A stretch of 64,000 bases of DNA from Anastrepha obliqua (Eukaryota; Arthropoda; Insecta; Diptera; Tephritidae), in NCBI RefSeq assembly GCF_027943255.1, contig NC_072893.1:82653784-82717783 (forward strand), in the 5' to 3' direction. Both the position numbers and the translations under genes were made by a program. Under the pieces are notes generated by a model, which was not told the DNA's origin, ran no database searches, and worked only from the letters and a program-made list of their open reading frames with translations. Below, piece by piece: positions 55,421-64,000 of this stretch (positions are counted from its first letter, which is position 1; every line of letters starts with the position of its first letter).

Positions 55421-55537
55421 AAGTATATGTTATGTTAATGTTAACTCATTCTCTATATCCATACAAAATATGTATCAAACAAATAAAATTAAAATTTTCT
55501 TTTGAAAAATGCAACCATTCAATCAGTATTTTCTTAT

Positions 55538-55550
55538 GACGTTATCACGT
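55538..55550. repeat. Right inverted copy of ACGTGATAACGTC
   Basis: GACGTTATCACGT is the reverse complement of 52681-52693. Beyond the core the two arms show only weak similarity (TTATAA versus ATAAGA). Confidence 0.6.
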
Positions 55551-55672
55551 TAAACTATCGTCAGTAAACCGACTTTGCAGACAACCTCTTTTTTTGTAAG
55601 CACATCTACTGTTATATCAGCCTATCAGCTAATTTTGTCAAATTCTTTATTATTATGCGCTCTAAATATATA

Positions 55673-56992
55673 CAGGGTGGCTGATGAAAGCCGCTACCAA
55701 AAAAAAATTGAATAACTTTTTTTCTTTTTAAGTTATCTGTTCCGTTTTTGTTTTAATTTGCGGATTGATCGTTAAAATTTATTAAAATGGATAACTGGGA
55801 CACGCAAACAAGAATTTGGATAGTCCGCCGCTATCACGCACTGGAGTCCGTAGTTTTGGTACAGAGAGAGTACAGGCGGATGTTTGGCGGCGATCCCCCG
55901 AGCAGATGGACCATAATGAGAGTGGTGAATAATTTTGCTGAGCAAGGAACAGTTGCAAGAAGGCCTTATCATCGAAACCCACCAGTTCGGACGGAGGAGA
56001 CGATCGCTGCTGTAGCTGCAGCTATACAAAGCAATCCAAGGGTTTCAACAAGAAGCTTATCTGCTCAACTTGGTGTCAGATGACAGTCTTTGCAAACAAT
56101 AATGCACAAAAATTTAGACTTATTTCCCTACAAAATTCAAATGGTTAACAAACTGAATGCAGCAGACTTGCCGATTCGCTTGGAATTTTGCCAGAAGATC
56201 CTGCAAATGGTGGAAGAAGACCAAAACATGTTAAACTGCCTTTTCATGTCTGATAAGGCCCATTTCGATTTAAACGACAATGTGAACAAACAAAATTGTC
56301 GAATATGGAGTACTTCTAACCCACAGATACTCCACGAGACGGAATTGCATCCTCTTCGCGTGACAGTGTGGTGTGCGGTTTCTTCACGCTGTATTGTCGG
56401 GCCTTATTTTTTTGAAGAAAATGGTCACACCGTTACGGTTACTGGAGACCGTTATTTGAAAATGCTGAAAGAATTTTTCTATCCAGAACTACGCCGAAAG
56501 AGAATTCCTTTCAACTCTGTGTGGTTTCAACAAGATGGGAGAACGTCTCACATAGCCCAGACTGTTATGACAGAGTTGCGACGAAAATTTCCCAATAACC
56601 TGATTTCAAGAAACTCCGAATTTCGTTGGCCCCCCAGGTCGCCTGACCTTACTGCACCTGACTTTTTCTTGTGGGGTTTATGTAAACAAGAAGTTTATAA
56701 AACAAAGCCAACAAATTTGGATGTTTTAGTTCATCCATCAATCCATTCGGGCAACAATTGCGGCTATTCCTGTCGCAACTCTCAAAGCAGCAATGAACAA
56801 CTTTTTACTAAGATGCCGCACTTGTGTCAACAAGCATGGGGGGCATTTAAATTCAATTATTTTTAAAACTAGTTAAGCTACATTTAATAAAATTTAATGA
56901 CCTTCAACTTGAAAAAAAAAGAAATGAATTCCATACACTAAAAAGAAAGTTATTTGAGTTTCTTAATGTAGCAAAATTCATCAACCACCCTG
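55673..56992 (+). mobile_element. Near-intact DD41D mariner with TIRs
   Basis: 1,320 bp with ends CAGGGTGGCTGATGAA at 55673 and CAGGGTGGTTGATGAATTTT read inward from 56992, flanked by TA at 55671-55672 and 56993-56994. It carries one transposase gene with a single stop and one late frameshift, making it the least damaged element in the window. Confidence 0.92.
55787..56870 (+). pseudogene. DD41D mariner transposase, one in-frame stop and one frameshift
   Basis: Starts at ATG 55787 (MDNWDTQTRIWIVRRYHALE, then an N-terminal helix-turn-helix of the DUF4817 kind). A second helix-turn-helix region, TRSLSAQLGVR, ends at a TGA (56081-56083). The same frame continues without a break through LQTIMHKNLDLFPYKIQMVN. 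Catalytic landmarks in one frame are FMSDKAHFDLND (aspartate at about residue 156; the usual SDE is SDK), VTVWCAVSSRCIVGPYFFEE, VWFQQDGRTSHIA (about D250) and WPPRSPDLTAPDFFLWG (about D292), with 41 residues between the last two. After DVLVH a frameshift near 56735 moves the true C-terminus (IRATIAAIPVATLKAAMNNF, LLRCRTCVNKHGGHLNSIIF) to another frame. The minus-strand frames at 55772-56029 are shadows. Confidence 0.9.
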
Positions 56993-56994
56993 TA

Positions 56995-58199
56995 GAATCA
57001 AAAGGTTTCCCTATTTTTTAATATATTATTCCTTAAATACTCAAATTCATTTTTAAAAAATAGTCCTGCAAAGAAAATTTTTGGGATCTGGTGTAAAAAC
57101 AAAACAAAATAGATTTAAAAAATATGGCGCTCGGAAAATCGTATGTTTCTCGTTTTAAGAGCATTTGTTGCCGACTTCAATTTAAGCTTTCCACATATTT
57201 ATCAGTTTGTTGTACTGCGCACATGTATACTTGGTCCATTTTTATAAAATCGTCTGTTAGGCTTTTCTGAAACTAATTTTTCCATCCTGAAATACATAGT
57301 AAATAAATAAAAACACAAAACTCCATAACAAAATGTTGCTAAAACAAAGGCTGAAAGTTACGTAAGTGTTATTATTAGTCAAATCAACTAAAACCAAAGC
57401 GAGAGAAAATCTGTGCTATGAAATATAAACTATATTTGTCAAATCAGCACACAATAGTACTCTATGGTTAAAATAAAATCAAAATTATGTTATATCTCTA
57501 AATCTCTAAAAACTTAAACTTGCATACACTCAAGGGATTGATACTACGAAATGAAAATGAGTTGGTTCACATTAATCTATTTAGTTAACTAATGGCTTTG
57601 AAAATGGTCCTTCGTGGCCTTTATCACAATTTGTTTCGCGTTTATCTCATTTAAACCTTGAAGGATATTGAAAGCCGAAAATCGAATCGTATTGTTTGGC
57701 AAAAACAACTTTTTTATGGTTTTATTTTTTGGATATAAACAGAATCCATTTGAGAAATGAATTAAAATTTGTTAGAAATAATTTTTTAATTTAAGATAAG
57801 ATTTTAACGTGAGCAAATAAGTTTATATTTATTGTATTTACTATCCGCATTTTCAAATGGTTTCGGTTTTAAAGTCGAAATAAAGAACCTTATCACTCGT
57901 GAAATCGGTACCAGCCAGCAAATTACCAATGACTTTGAATAATGTATGGTTGCCAAGCATAGGCGAATAGACGCAATTATCTAATAGTAATGGATTTTTA
58001 GCTACTTTGTTTCATATTACTTACTTACACAGCATAACGAATTTAATATTTCTCGACTGGACTTAAGAAGAAGCAATTATTTAATCCTGAAATCGCATAA
58101 CAAGTAATGTTCATAAAGTTTTTTTTTATATTTTTTTTGTGTTTTTCCTCCCTTTACTTTATTCATCTGTCCATTGACATTAAGTACAATATGTTGTTT
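56995..58199. other. Non-coding interval
   Basis: A+T-rich; nothing recognised. Confidence 0.4.
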
Positions 58200-59307
58200 A
58201 ACACTTTGGCCAGGATTTACATACATGGCCACTGTCAAAAGCGATAAAAATTAAAATAAACGAAATAAAATACCAAGAAATAATGTACAATACAGGTTCC
58301 AATTTACATAACTATAATTGTACAACCATATAACAACAATTTAACGATTTTTACATATTTATTCATCAAGTCGCTTGGTCGAGTTCTCTTTAGACGTCTT
58401 TTGTGTTTTTTCCCTTTCCAGAATTTTTTTGATTTCTGCATTATTGTGTTCGTGTATTTTTTCAAAGTGCCTTGTTTCAATTTTTTTGATTTCTTCGTCT
58501 ACTGTTGCTACATTAAAAGTCCTGCGGATGTCATCATTTTTTGTGTACCTGTCAGACATGGTCAAAATTCGAAGAATCTTCGATTATTGTCGTTGAATTT
58601 TTACTACATATATAAGACTTTTTAGCCCCACACCTGTAGTCAATATAGCCAGATTGGTTTAATCATAGTTTTGTACACTAACAGCTTGTTCTAGTACTAT
58701 ATATAGTAAGTCTGTATTTTATGCTGATTAACCAATGAAGTTGTCGAAGTTTTCCTTTTATTTGTTTGATCTTTTGCTTTATGTGGTGATTCCAATTTAG
58801 TTTCTAATCCAAATGAATTCTCAGGTATTTGTTATTTGGTTTTATTGTAATTGCTTCGCCATTACTTTAATTGGAACTGCAGTAAATTTGATTTCGGTAG
58901 TACATATAACCTGTACGGTTTTGTCTTCATTTTTAGGCACCAACCAATCCTTAACTGCGTTTGTGTATCGCTGTAGTTTTTCAGTAGCGATAGTTACGCT
59001 TTTGTCCGATTCCAGTAGTACTGCATCGTCTGCGAACGTAGCAATTGATGAACTACTTTCGTCAGGAGGTGGTATGTCTGGGGTGAGCAAAACATATAAT
59101 ATAGTAGTGGTCCAAAAACGCTTCCTTGCGGAACTCCAACTGTTATTTGATGAATATCTGAACACTGATTCCCATATTTAATATATAGAAACTTCGGTCG
59201 GTTAGGTAGCTTTTTATGATGAGTTAGTAGTCAAAAGGTATCATTATTTTTATTTTGTGGAGTAAGCCTTTGTGCCACATTTTGTCAAACGCTTCTGCTA
59301 CGTCCGG
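58200..59307 (-). pseudogene. Jockey-like retrotransposon ORF2 C-terminal fragment
   Basis: On the minus strand: DVAEAFDKMWHKGLLHKIKI (near 59230-59300), ITVGVPQGSVFGPLLY (RT motif), ATFADDAVLLESDKSVTIAT (the FADD catalytic box, about 59020-59045), LQRYTNAVKDWL, ITIKPNNKYLRIHLD-KLNWN, HHIKQKIKQIKGKLRQLHWL, YKTMIKPIWLYxLQVWG, and the tail RYTKNDDIRRTFNVATVDEE, ARHFEKIHEHNNAEIKKIL-like sequence, ending NSTKRLDE with the stop at 58359-58361. About 150 bp of 3' untranslated sequence follows. At least four stops or frameshifts. 5' truncated at about 59307, where a SINE head scrap begins. The plus-strand frames at 58375-58625 and 58813-59181 are shadows. Confidence 0.87.
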
Positions 59308-59327
59308 CGGCTACGGCAGCCGCCTGT
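59308..59327 (-). mobile_element. tRNA-headed SINE, copy 9 (head scrap only)
   Basis: GGCGGCTACGGCAGCCGCC is the first bases of the SINE head in minus orientation, fused to the truncated end of the Jockey-like fragment. It is a short match but an exact one to copy 4. Confidence 0.5.
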
Positions 59328-60767
59328 GCAAACCTATACATTTTCGAAAAAAGCTGGACTGACCTCTACGGACTCATAAGCAATCCCTAAACTCAACGCC
59401 GCCAATACAGTCTTCAAAATTTTTAAATGTTTTCCGTTCTGATTATCCTCATTATTGTTTTTTCTACATTGACTGACCTCATTATTGTTGTTGCCATTGT
59501 CTGCTCATTGCAACTTTATACCATTGTGAATTTATGCCACGGTAAGTGATTTTGGTCACAGAACCGGCAAACAACAAAACGCAAAAAAACTTCGATCGGT
59601 TTTAATGAAATAAAAGCATAAGAATGCGAAATCAAACTGCAAAAGAATTGGGTTGGATGTGGGCAAGGATGCGTTGACGGTTGCACTTACTTATTACAAT
59701 TGCCATCGCTGCATTCAATGATGATGTGGGCTATGTACACACACACACTCGAGTTGCCGTTTCATTCGCTTTGTCGCCAAATTGCCGCGTTCGCGCTCTC
59801 TTCGGGGTTTTGTCAAAATTGTTGACAACTTTGACAGTTTGAAGCGACTTTTGAAAAGCGACAGCAATAGTAATGTGCTTAAAAATGCTCAGGCGCAAAG
59901 GAATCTTTAATGTACCCGCATTGGCTGTGAGCGTTTGTGTGCAGAGCACACTTATTGACTTGGCAATGAGTTGGTGACCAAAGGCAGTGGCAATAACAGG
60001 TTTCTATATCACAGTGGATTAGCGCCTTGCAGGGCACACAGTGGGCTGTCTGCAATAAAAATTAACTCAAATACATACAGAAATATTGTTTCTTTATTAA
60101 TTCTCTAAACAACTTTAACGTTCGAATTTTCCTCAGAAATTTTCTGATAAGTCAGAAAGCTACATTTCAAGCGGGATTTCTCCCTATCTCCATTTGACTC
60201 GTAGCTAATATTTGCTGAAATATTCTGCCAAAAAAGTAGCGGGAATTGGTAACGAGCCTCAAATTATCTGTTATTATTACAATTTTTCGTAGGGCCTTCA
60301 AGGAACCATTTCGAAATAATACACTTACGCCGATAATAACATAATCAAAATTTTTTTTCAAACACATTTCCCAGAACCGGCTTCAGTTCTCGCCGCAAAT
60401 TCTCTATGGAATTCCTAAGTAGATTGTTCGGTCATATTATTTCAGTTCTGGAGAGCAATCTTGCCGTCTCTCGCCGACCTGCTTGAAGAGCGCTGTCTGC
60501 ATATCGTACAGTTCACTATTGATTTGTCAGCGGACCTTGAAATCTGGCCTTTTCAGATGAATTTAGTCTTTCGAATGCTACATAACATTCGGATAATATT
60601 CTTTACTCACCGAATTTTGTTTACATTGACAAGTCCTTTCAAAACGTGTTTCAAGTGATCGATTTTTCGAAAATTTTTCACAAAAAGCATGTTTTTTGCA
60701 CTACTAAAAATTTAGGCTCAAATGGGAGATTGACACCGCACCACTAAAAGAAATAAACGGTTTTTAA
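59328..60767. other. Non-coding interval
   Basis: No recognised gene. The plus-strand frame at 60461-60658 lacks any identifiable domain. Confidence 0.4.
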
Positions 60768-61190
60768 TAAGAGGTGTTATTTTGATATTCAAAGAAAAAA
60801 TGCTATTTTATAATATAAATGATCGCAGGACCACGCTTGCAGGACCATATCCTTTTCATGAAATTTTCCATAACCGAATTGCAAAGTGGCTGCCTTATGT
60901 CCTCGATAACCTCACGAATTCCATCTTTGAGGTCTTGAATCGACTCTGGACTATTGGCGTAGACCTTCTCTTTTAAGCGGCCCCAAAGAAAAAAGTCACT
61001 AGGTGTTAAATCACAAGATCTCGGTGGCCGATTGTGATCACCTCGTGGAGAGATAACATGGTCGGGAAACTTTTCCCGTAAAAGGTCAATGGTTTCGTTG
61101 CTTGTGTGGCACGTAGCGCCGTCTTGTTGAAAATAAACGTTGTCCAGATCAATACCATCCAATTCCGGCCATTAAAAATTGTTAATCATC
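60768..61190 (-). mobile_element. DD41D mariner, C-terminal part with 3' end
   Basis: Minus-strand frame 60803-61162: MDGIDLDNVYFQQDGATCHT (second aspartate), SNETIDLLREKFPDHVISPR, PPRSCDLTPSDFFLWGRLKE (third aspartate, 41 residues later), KVYANSPESIQDLKDGIREV, IEDIRQPLCNSVMENFMKRI. The C-terminal end is frameshifted (CKRGPAIIYI). The terminal sequence GGTGTTATTTTGATATTC begins near 60772. The 5' half is missing beyond about 61165. A different subfamily from the 38-kb and 56-kb copies. Confidence 0.85.
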
Positions 61191-62139
61191 TCTTGATATA
61201 TATTTAAATAAATATATTTAAATAAAACCTGTTCTGTGAAAACCGTTATTTATGTTTAGATTTCAACTAGTTTTTTATACAAATTTATAACACAAGATCT
61301 GAGTTTCAACCATTGTACAAGGTTTAAAAAATTCGACCAATTTTCATCAAAATCTCAGACTTTATAGTCGAAATTTCTGGAAAAATTTTAGTACCCAATT
61401 TTCCAGCCCACTAAATTTTAGTATAATAAAATGATTGATTCAAACCTTACGTAAAACCATAAAATTCTCGTAAATTTTAGAATGCATGTATTGTACTTTC
61501 TCGACAGAGTGAAAGGGCAAATCCAAATTTGAAGATTGGCAAAGTAATTAGAATAGCCGTAATGGGCATTTAAAAATTACCGGCATCTGCACTGTTCATT
61601 ACTGTTTTTGTTTAGATTTATAGAGCTTTCGACAAGAACATCTATCAAGTCGTCTGCTTAATACCTTTGACTACCTGTTTGGTATACTTTGCTCCTCCTC
61701 GAGGCATTGATATCTTGCTGTGATTAGGAGGTTTAGTAAATGCAGTGTTTCTGAGAGCGATGCTGGCGATAGCTAATGTGGGGCCTCCCAAGCCGGCAAG
61801 GTCGATGGTGTGCAGCGAAGCTAAACACAATTCACCTAGTAGCATTTGACCACAGGTTGGTGCTGGCTACAGTATCAAGCGGCTCGCGATATATTCGTGT
61901 TACTTGGGTATGTTCATATGGCTGGCAATTGCAACGCGCAATTAAAGGTAGCTACCATACCATTGGACTAACTCCTTATCTTTTCAAAGGAAAGTGATTA
62001 CAGAGACCAAAAACAAAGTTAAGAAGAAAAATAATACGAATGGTCCTATGCTGCACCCGGAGTTAGAGGATATTATATGTATAGTAAACATACATATAAA
62101 GGGTGTTTATTAAGAGCTTTAGAACGTAAAATGTTAATA
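61191..62139. other. Non-coding interval
   Basis: No recognised gene. The frames at 61645-61845 and 61776-61997 have no domain I can identify. Confidence 0.4.
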
Positions 62140-62233
62140 TATTTATTTATAATTGGCGCAAGTACCTTTTTTGGTTGTTTGACGGAGCTCCTCCTCCTAT
62201 TTGGAGAGTGCGTCTTGATGTTGTTCCACAAAT
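62140..62233 (-). mobile_element. tRNA-headed SINE, copy 10 (3' end)
   Basis: TATTTATTTATAATTGGCGC, TTGACGGAGCTCCTCCTCC, GAGAGTGCGTCTTGATGTTG and TTCCACAAAT correspond to the last ~90 bp of copy 2. Confidence 0.8.
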
Positions 62234-62350
62234 AGTGCTAATACAAAACAGAAATATTGTTGGAATTCTTTTTTTTTATTAATCTGGTATCATGGCTATC
62301 AATTTTTAATATGATTGCATATGTACGCTGCGGTTACAAGTTATAAAAAA
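62234..62350. other. Short spacer
   Basis: Nothing recognised. Confidence 0.4.
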
Positions 62351-63014
62351 CTAGCAAACCCGGCCCGCTTCGCTGGGCACACTAAAATAGAATAGATATG
62401 GTTTAGAACAGAAAAGATATGGTTTTCATATTATTTATTACTTTATTCTCATATTATTTATTTCTTTATTCAATACCACGTTTTGGTCTCTATCTCGAGA
62501 CCCTAGTCACGGAGCGGCATGAAAAATACTCTGAACTAAAGCATTCACCAGCAGCTTCGATTTGATATCCATATTGTACAAACACATTCTAGGCTCCACG
62601 TTTTGGTCTCTATCTCGAGACCCTAGTCCCGGAGTGGCATGAAAAATACTCTGAACTAAAGCATTCACCAACAGCTTCGATTTGACATCCATATTGTACA
62701 AACACATTCTAGGCTCCACGTTTTGGTCTCTATCTCGAGACCCTAGTCACGGAGCGGCATGAAAAATACTCTGAACTAAAGCATTCACCAACAGCTTCCA
62801 TTTGATACCTATATTGTACATACACATCGGAAGGTTACCCGGGTCCACGTTTTGACCTATATCTCGAGCCCTATCCACCAATAATCATCCAAACTATACG
62901 TAAACCATCTTCAATACCTACTTAACAATGTGTGTAAGTTTGGTTTAATTCGGTGCAAAGGCATGGCCGGTTAGCGAACACACACAAAAAGTTGACTTTA
63001 TTTTATATATAAGA
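62351..63014 (-). mobile_element. Non-autonomous Helitron, both ends visible
   Basis: Read on the minus strand it starts TCTTATATATAAAATAAAGT at 63014, preceded by A, and ends in hairpin GCCCAGCGAAGCGGGC, then CGGGTTTG and CTAG at 62354-62351, followed by T. TC start, GC-rich hairpin about 10 nt before a CTAG end, and insertion between A and T are the Helitron rules. The interior is a minisatellite shared with the 53-55 kb element and it has no protein. The short minus frame 62507-62719 (two repeats of MEPRMCLYNMDVKSK-like peptide) is a translation of the repeat. Confidence 0.88.
62476..62845 (-). repeat. 120-bp tandem repeat within the Helitron, three units
   Basis: The word CCACGTTTTGGTCTC recurs at 62476, 62596 and 62716 (exactly 120 bp apart), and a variant CCACGTTTTGACC at 62845. 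The units are nearly identical. The hairpin GGTCTCTATCTCGAGACC sits in each of the first three. They are homologous to one monomer type of the 53-55 kb higher-order array. Confidence 0.95.
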
Positions 63015-63094
63015 TAAAAATAAAAGAAATTAAATTCTATCAATTAAATTTTGGACTATTTTTTCGATTAAATCTAAATAATAAAACTACATAA

Positions 63095-63472
63095 ACGACC
63101 TCAATCAGCAAAAATGCGACGCAAACTTAGGTCACTGGGCTTCAATTCTTGCACGGCTGTATTTTAAAGGCACGTAAGCGAAGATCCCTATGTAAAATGT
63201 TCCATTTAGCTGAATAACAAAGGCCAGTAATTTGGGAACGACCACGAAAAGATATTTAGGCTTCTTCTTCAACACTTTGCAATATAAACTTCGTGAGCAA
63301 ATTTATTTTTTTCAAAGTATATTTCCACCATTCGGGTGCGTTGTTCTGGCGTTAAAGGAATAGCAATGACTTGCCAAACCTCACTGAACAGCAATGTCAA
63401 CACAGTTTGCGATTGTCTGCTGTCAAACCATACTTATCGATATCGATAATTCTCACACAGCTAAAAAAACAC
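63095..63472 (-). mobile_element. DD41D mariner, N-terminal part, internally deleted
   Basis: The minus strand begins GGGTGTTTTTTTAGCTGTGT at about 63472 (resembling the GGGTGATTTTTTAGCTATTA end of the 38-kb Rosa-like copy) and encodes PLTPEQRTRMVEIYFEKNKF-AHEV, then after a deletion and frame changes RGRSQITGLCYSAKWNILHR, DLRLRAFKIQ and QELKPSDLSLRRI near 63120. Catalytic regions are absent. The other end is lost before the Helitron at 63014. Confidence 0.75.
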
Positions 63473-64000
63473 CCGATACTTTGGCATCTTTCCTTAGTAC
63501 ATATCTTAATACCTCTAATATGACAGCCTCAAAGAATTAAGCTATAAAAAATATTTTACCACTTATATTTGGAAATTTGGGGCATCTACTCTCAGTACGA
63601 TGTGCCTCGTACCGAGAACTTAAATCTCATTTTCCTTGAAACTATAATTTTCAAGTAAGCTTGAAATTAAATTTTAATTGCATACATTTGTATATAATTA
63701 GAATATATTTTGTAAATGTATGGAAGCCAAAAACTGTTTCAAGATCGTTTAATATCAAAGTAAAATCTACTTTCTTTCAAAAAACGTTTAAGTAAAAAAA
63801 AATTAAGTCTTACTGTTTTGACCGCTACTTCTTCAAACTTCTGCCACTGCACAGACGCGTACTTATGTATGTTTGTGCATGCCACAATAACACAAATGCC
63901 GCCTTAACGCTGCCTAATCCACGCATGAGTATCCTGACTTGAAAATCCCAAACAAGCGAACAAACGAATGAAGAATTTTGCTCGCGTAACGCGTAAACTT
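63473..64000. other. Non-coding interval to window end
   Basis: Nothing recognised. Confidence 0.4.

Noticed and set aside
54953..55539. Three overlapping plus-strand open frames of 143-184 codons
   Set aside because: They are translations (MLCYV repeated) of the TGTTA pentanucleotide array, open in every frame by arithmetic.
58813..59181. Plus-strand 122-codon frame
   Set aside because: Shadow of the Jockey-like RT on the opposite strand, which has recognisable catalytic motifs.
62507..62719. Minus-strand 70-codon protein with an internal repeat
   Set aside because: A direct translation of the 120-bp Helitron minisatellite.

Overview
This window looks like repeat-dense, non-coding euchromatic or pericentromeric DNA of a higher dipteran, most likely a tephritid fruit fly. 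The evidence is A+T-rich composition, dipteran-style CATA/CAA simple repeats, no intact host protein-coding gene, and transposons typical of tephritids: Rosa/Visitor-like mariners with DD41D spacing, several DD34D mariners, and a tRNA-headed SINE. The organism assignment is inference. I see no prokaryotic features, no CRISPR array, no rRNA gene and no convincing functional tRNA gene. Almost every recognisable protein segment belongs to a mobile element, and all are broken to some degree.

Layout. 1-10.4 kb: A+T-rich non-coding DNA, perhaps starting with a spliced 5' UTR exon (possible donor near 1806), a degenerate ~90-bp tandem repeat (3.6-3.95 kb) and two SINE copies. 10.4-21 kb: a graveyard of mariner-type transposons, comprising an internally deleted DD41D-type element, a MITE, two copies of one DD34D mariner in opposite orientations, another DD34D mariner, and a scrap of a non-LTR element. 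22.7-23.5 kb: a TTAA-flanked non-autonomous transposon. 23.5-26.8 kb: a long (AAAAT)n-like tract into which a Dong/R4-like retrotransposon fragment and a second copy of the MITE are embedded. 28.5-35.6 kb: a nest. A DD34D mariner (29.55-35.39 kb) is split by a 4,575-bp DNA transposon (30165-34739) with ~160-180 bp terminal inverted repeats and a GGTC target duplication. That transposon encodes a zinc-finger/DDE-like protein and itself carries a U2 snRNA-like segment and a tRNA-headed insertion bounded by 31-bp direct repeats. 38.1-39.3 kb: a nearly complete Rosa-like mariner. 42.2-47.5 kb: two copies, in opposite orientation, of one DNA transposon family. One is interrupted by a 5'-truncated non-LTR element with an 8-bp target duplication, and a maT/Tc1-like element lies between them. 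49.9-51.0 kb: RNase-H-type non-LTR remnant. 52.7-55.55 kb: a 19-bp minisatellite, a Helitron-like element carrying a 3 x ~125-bp higher-order repeat, and an 88-unit TGTTA array, all between inverted copies of a 13-bp motif. 55.67-56.99 kb: a near-intact DD41D mariner with TIRs. 58.2-59.3 kb: a Jockey-like RT fragment. 60.8-61.2 kb and 63.1-63.5 kb: two further DD41D fragments. 62.35-63.01 kb: a short, complete-ended non-autonomous Helitron sharing its minisatellite with the 53-55 kb element.

The genes do not form a pathway. What the window records is a history of nested insertion. The most informative object is the 4.6-kb TIR transposon at 30.17-34.74 kb: removing it with one GGTC rejoins the interrupted mariner reading frame, which gives exact boundaries for an element whose superfamily I could not name with certainty.
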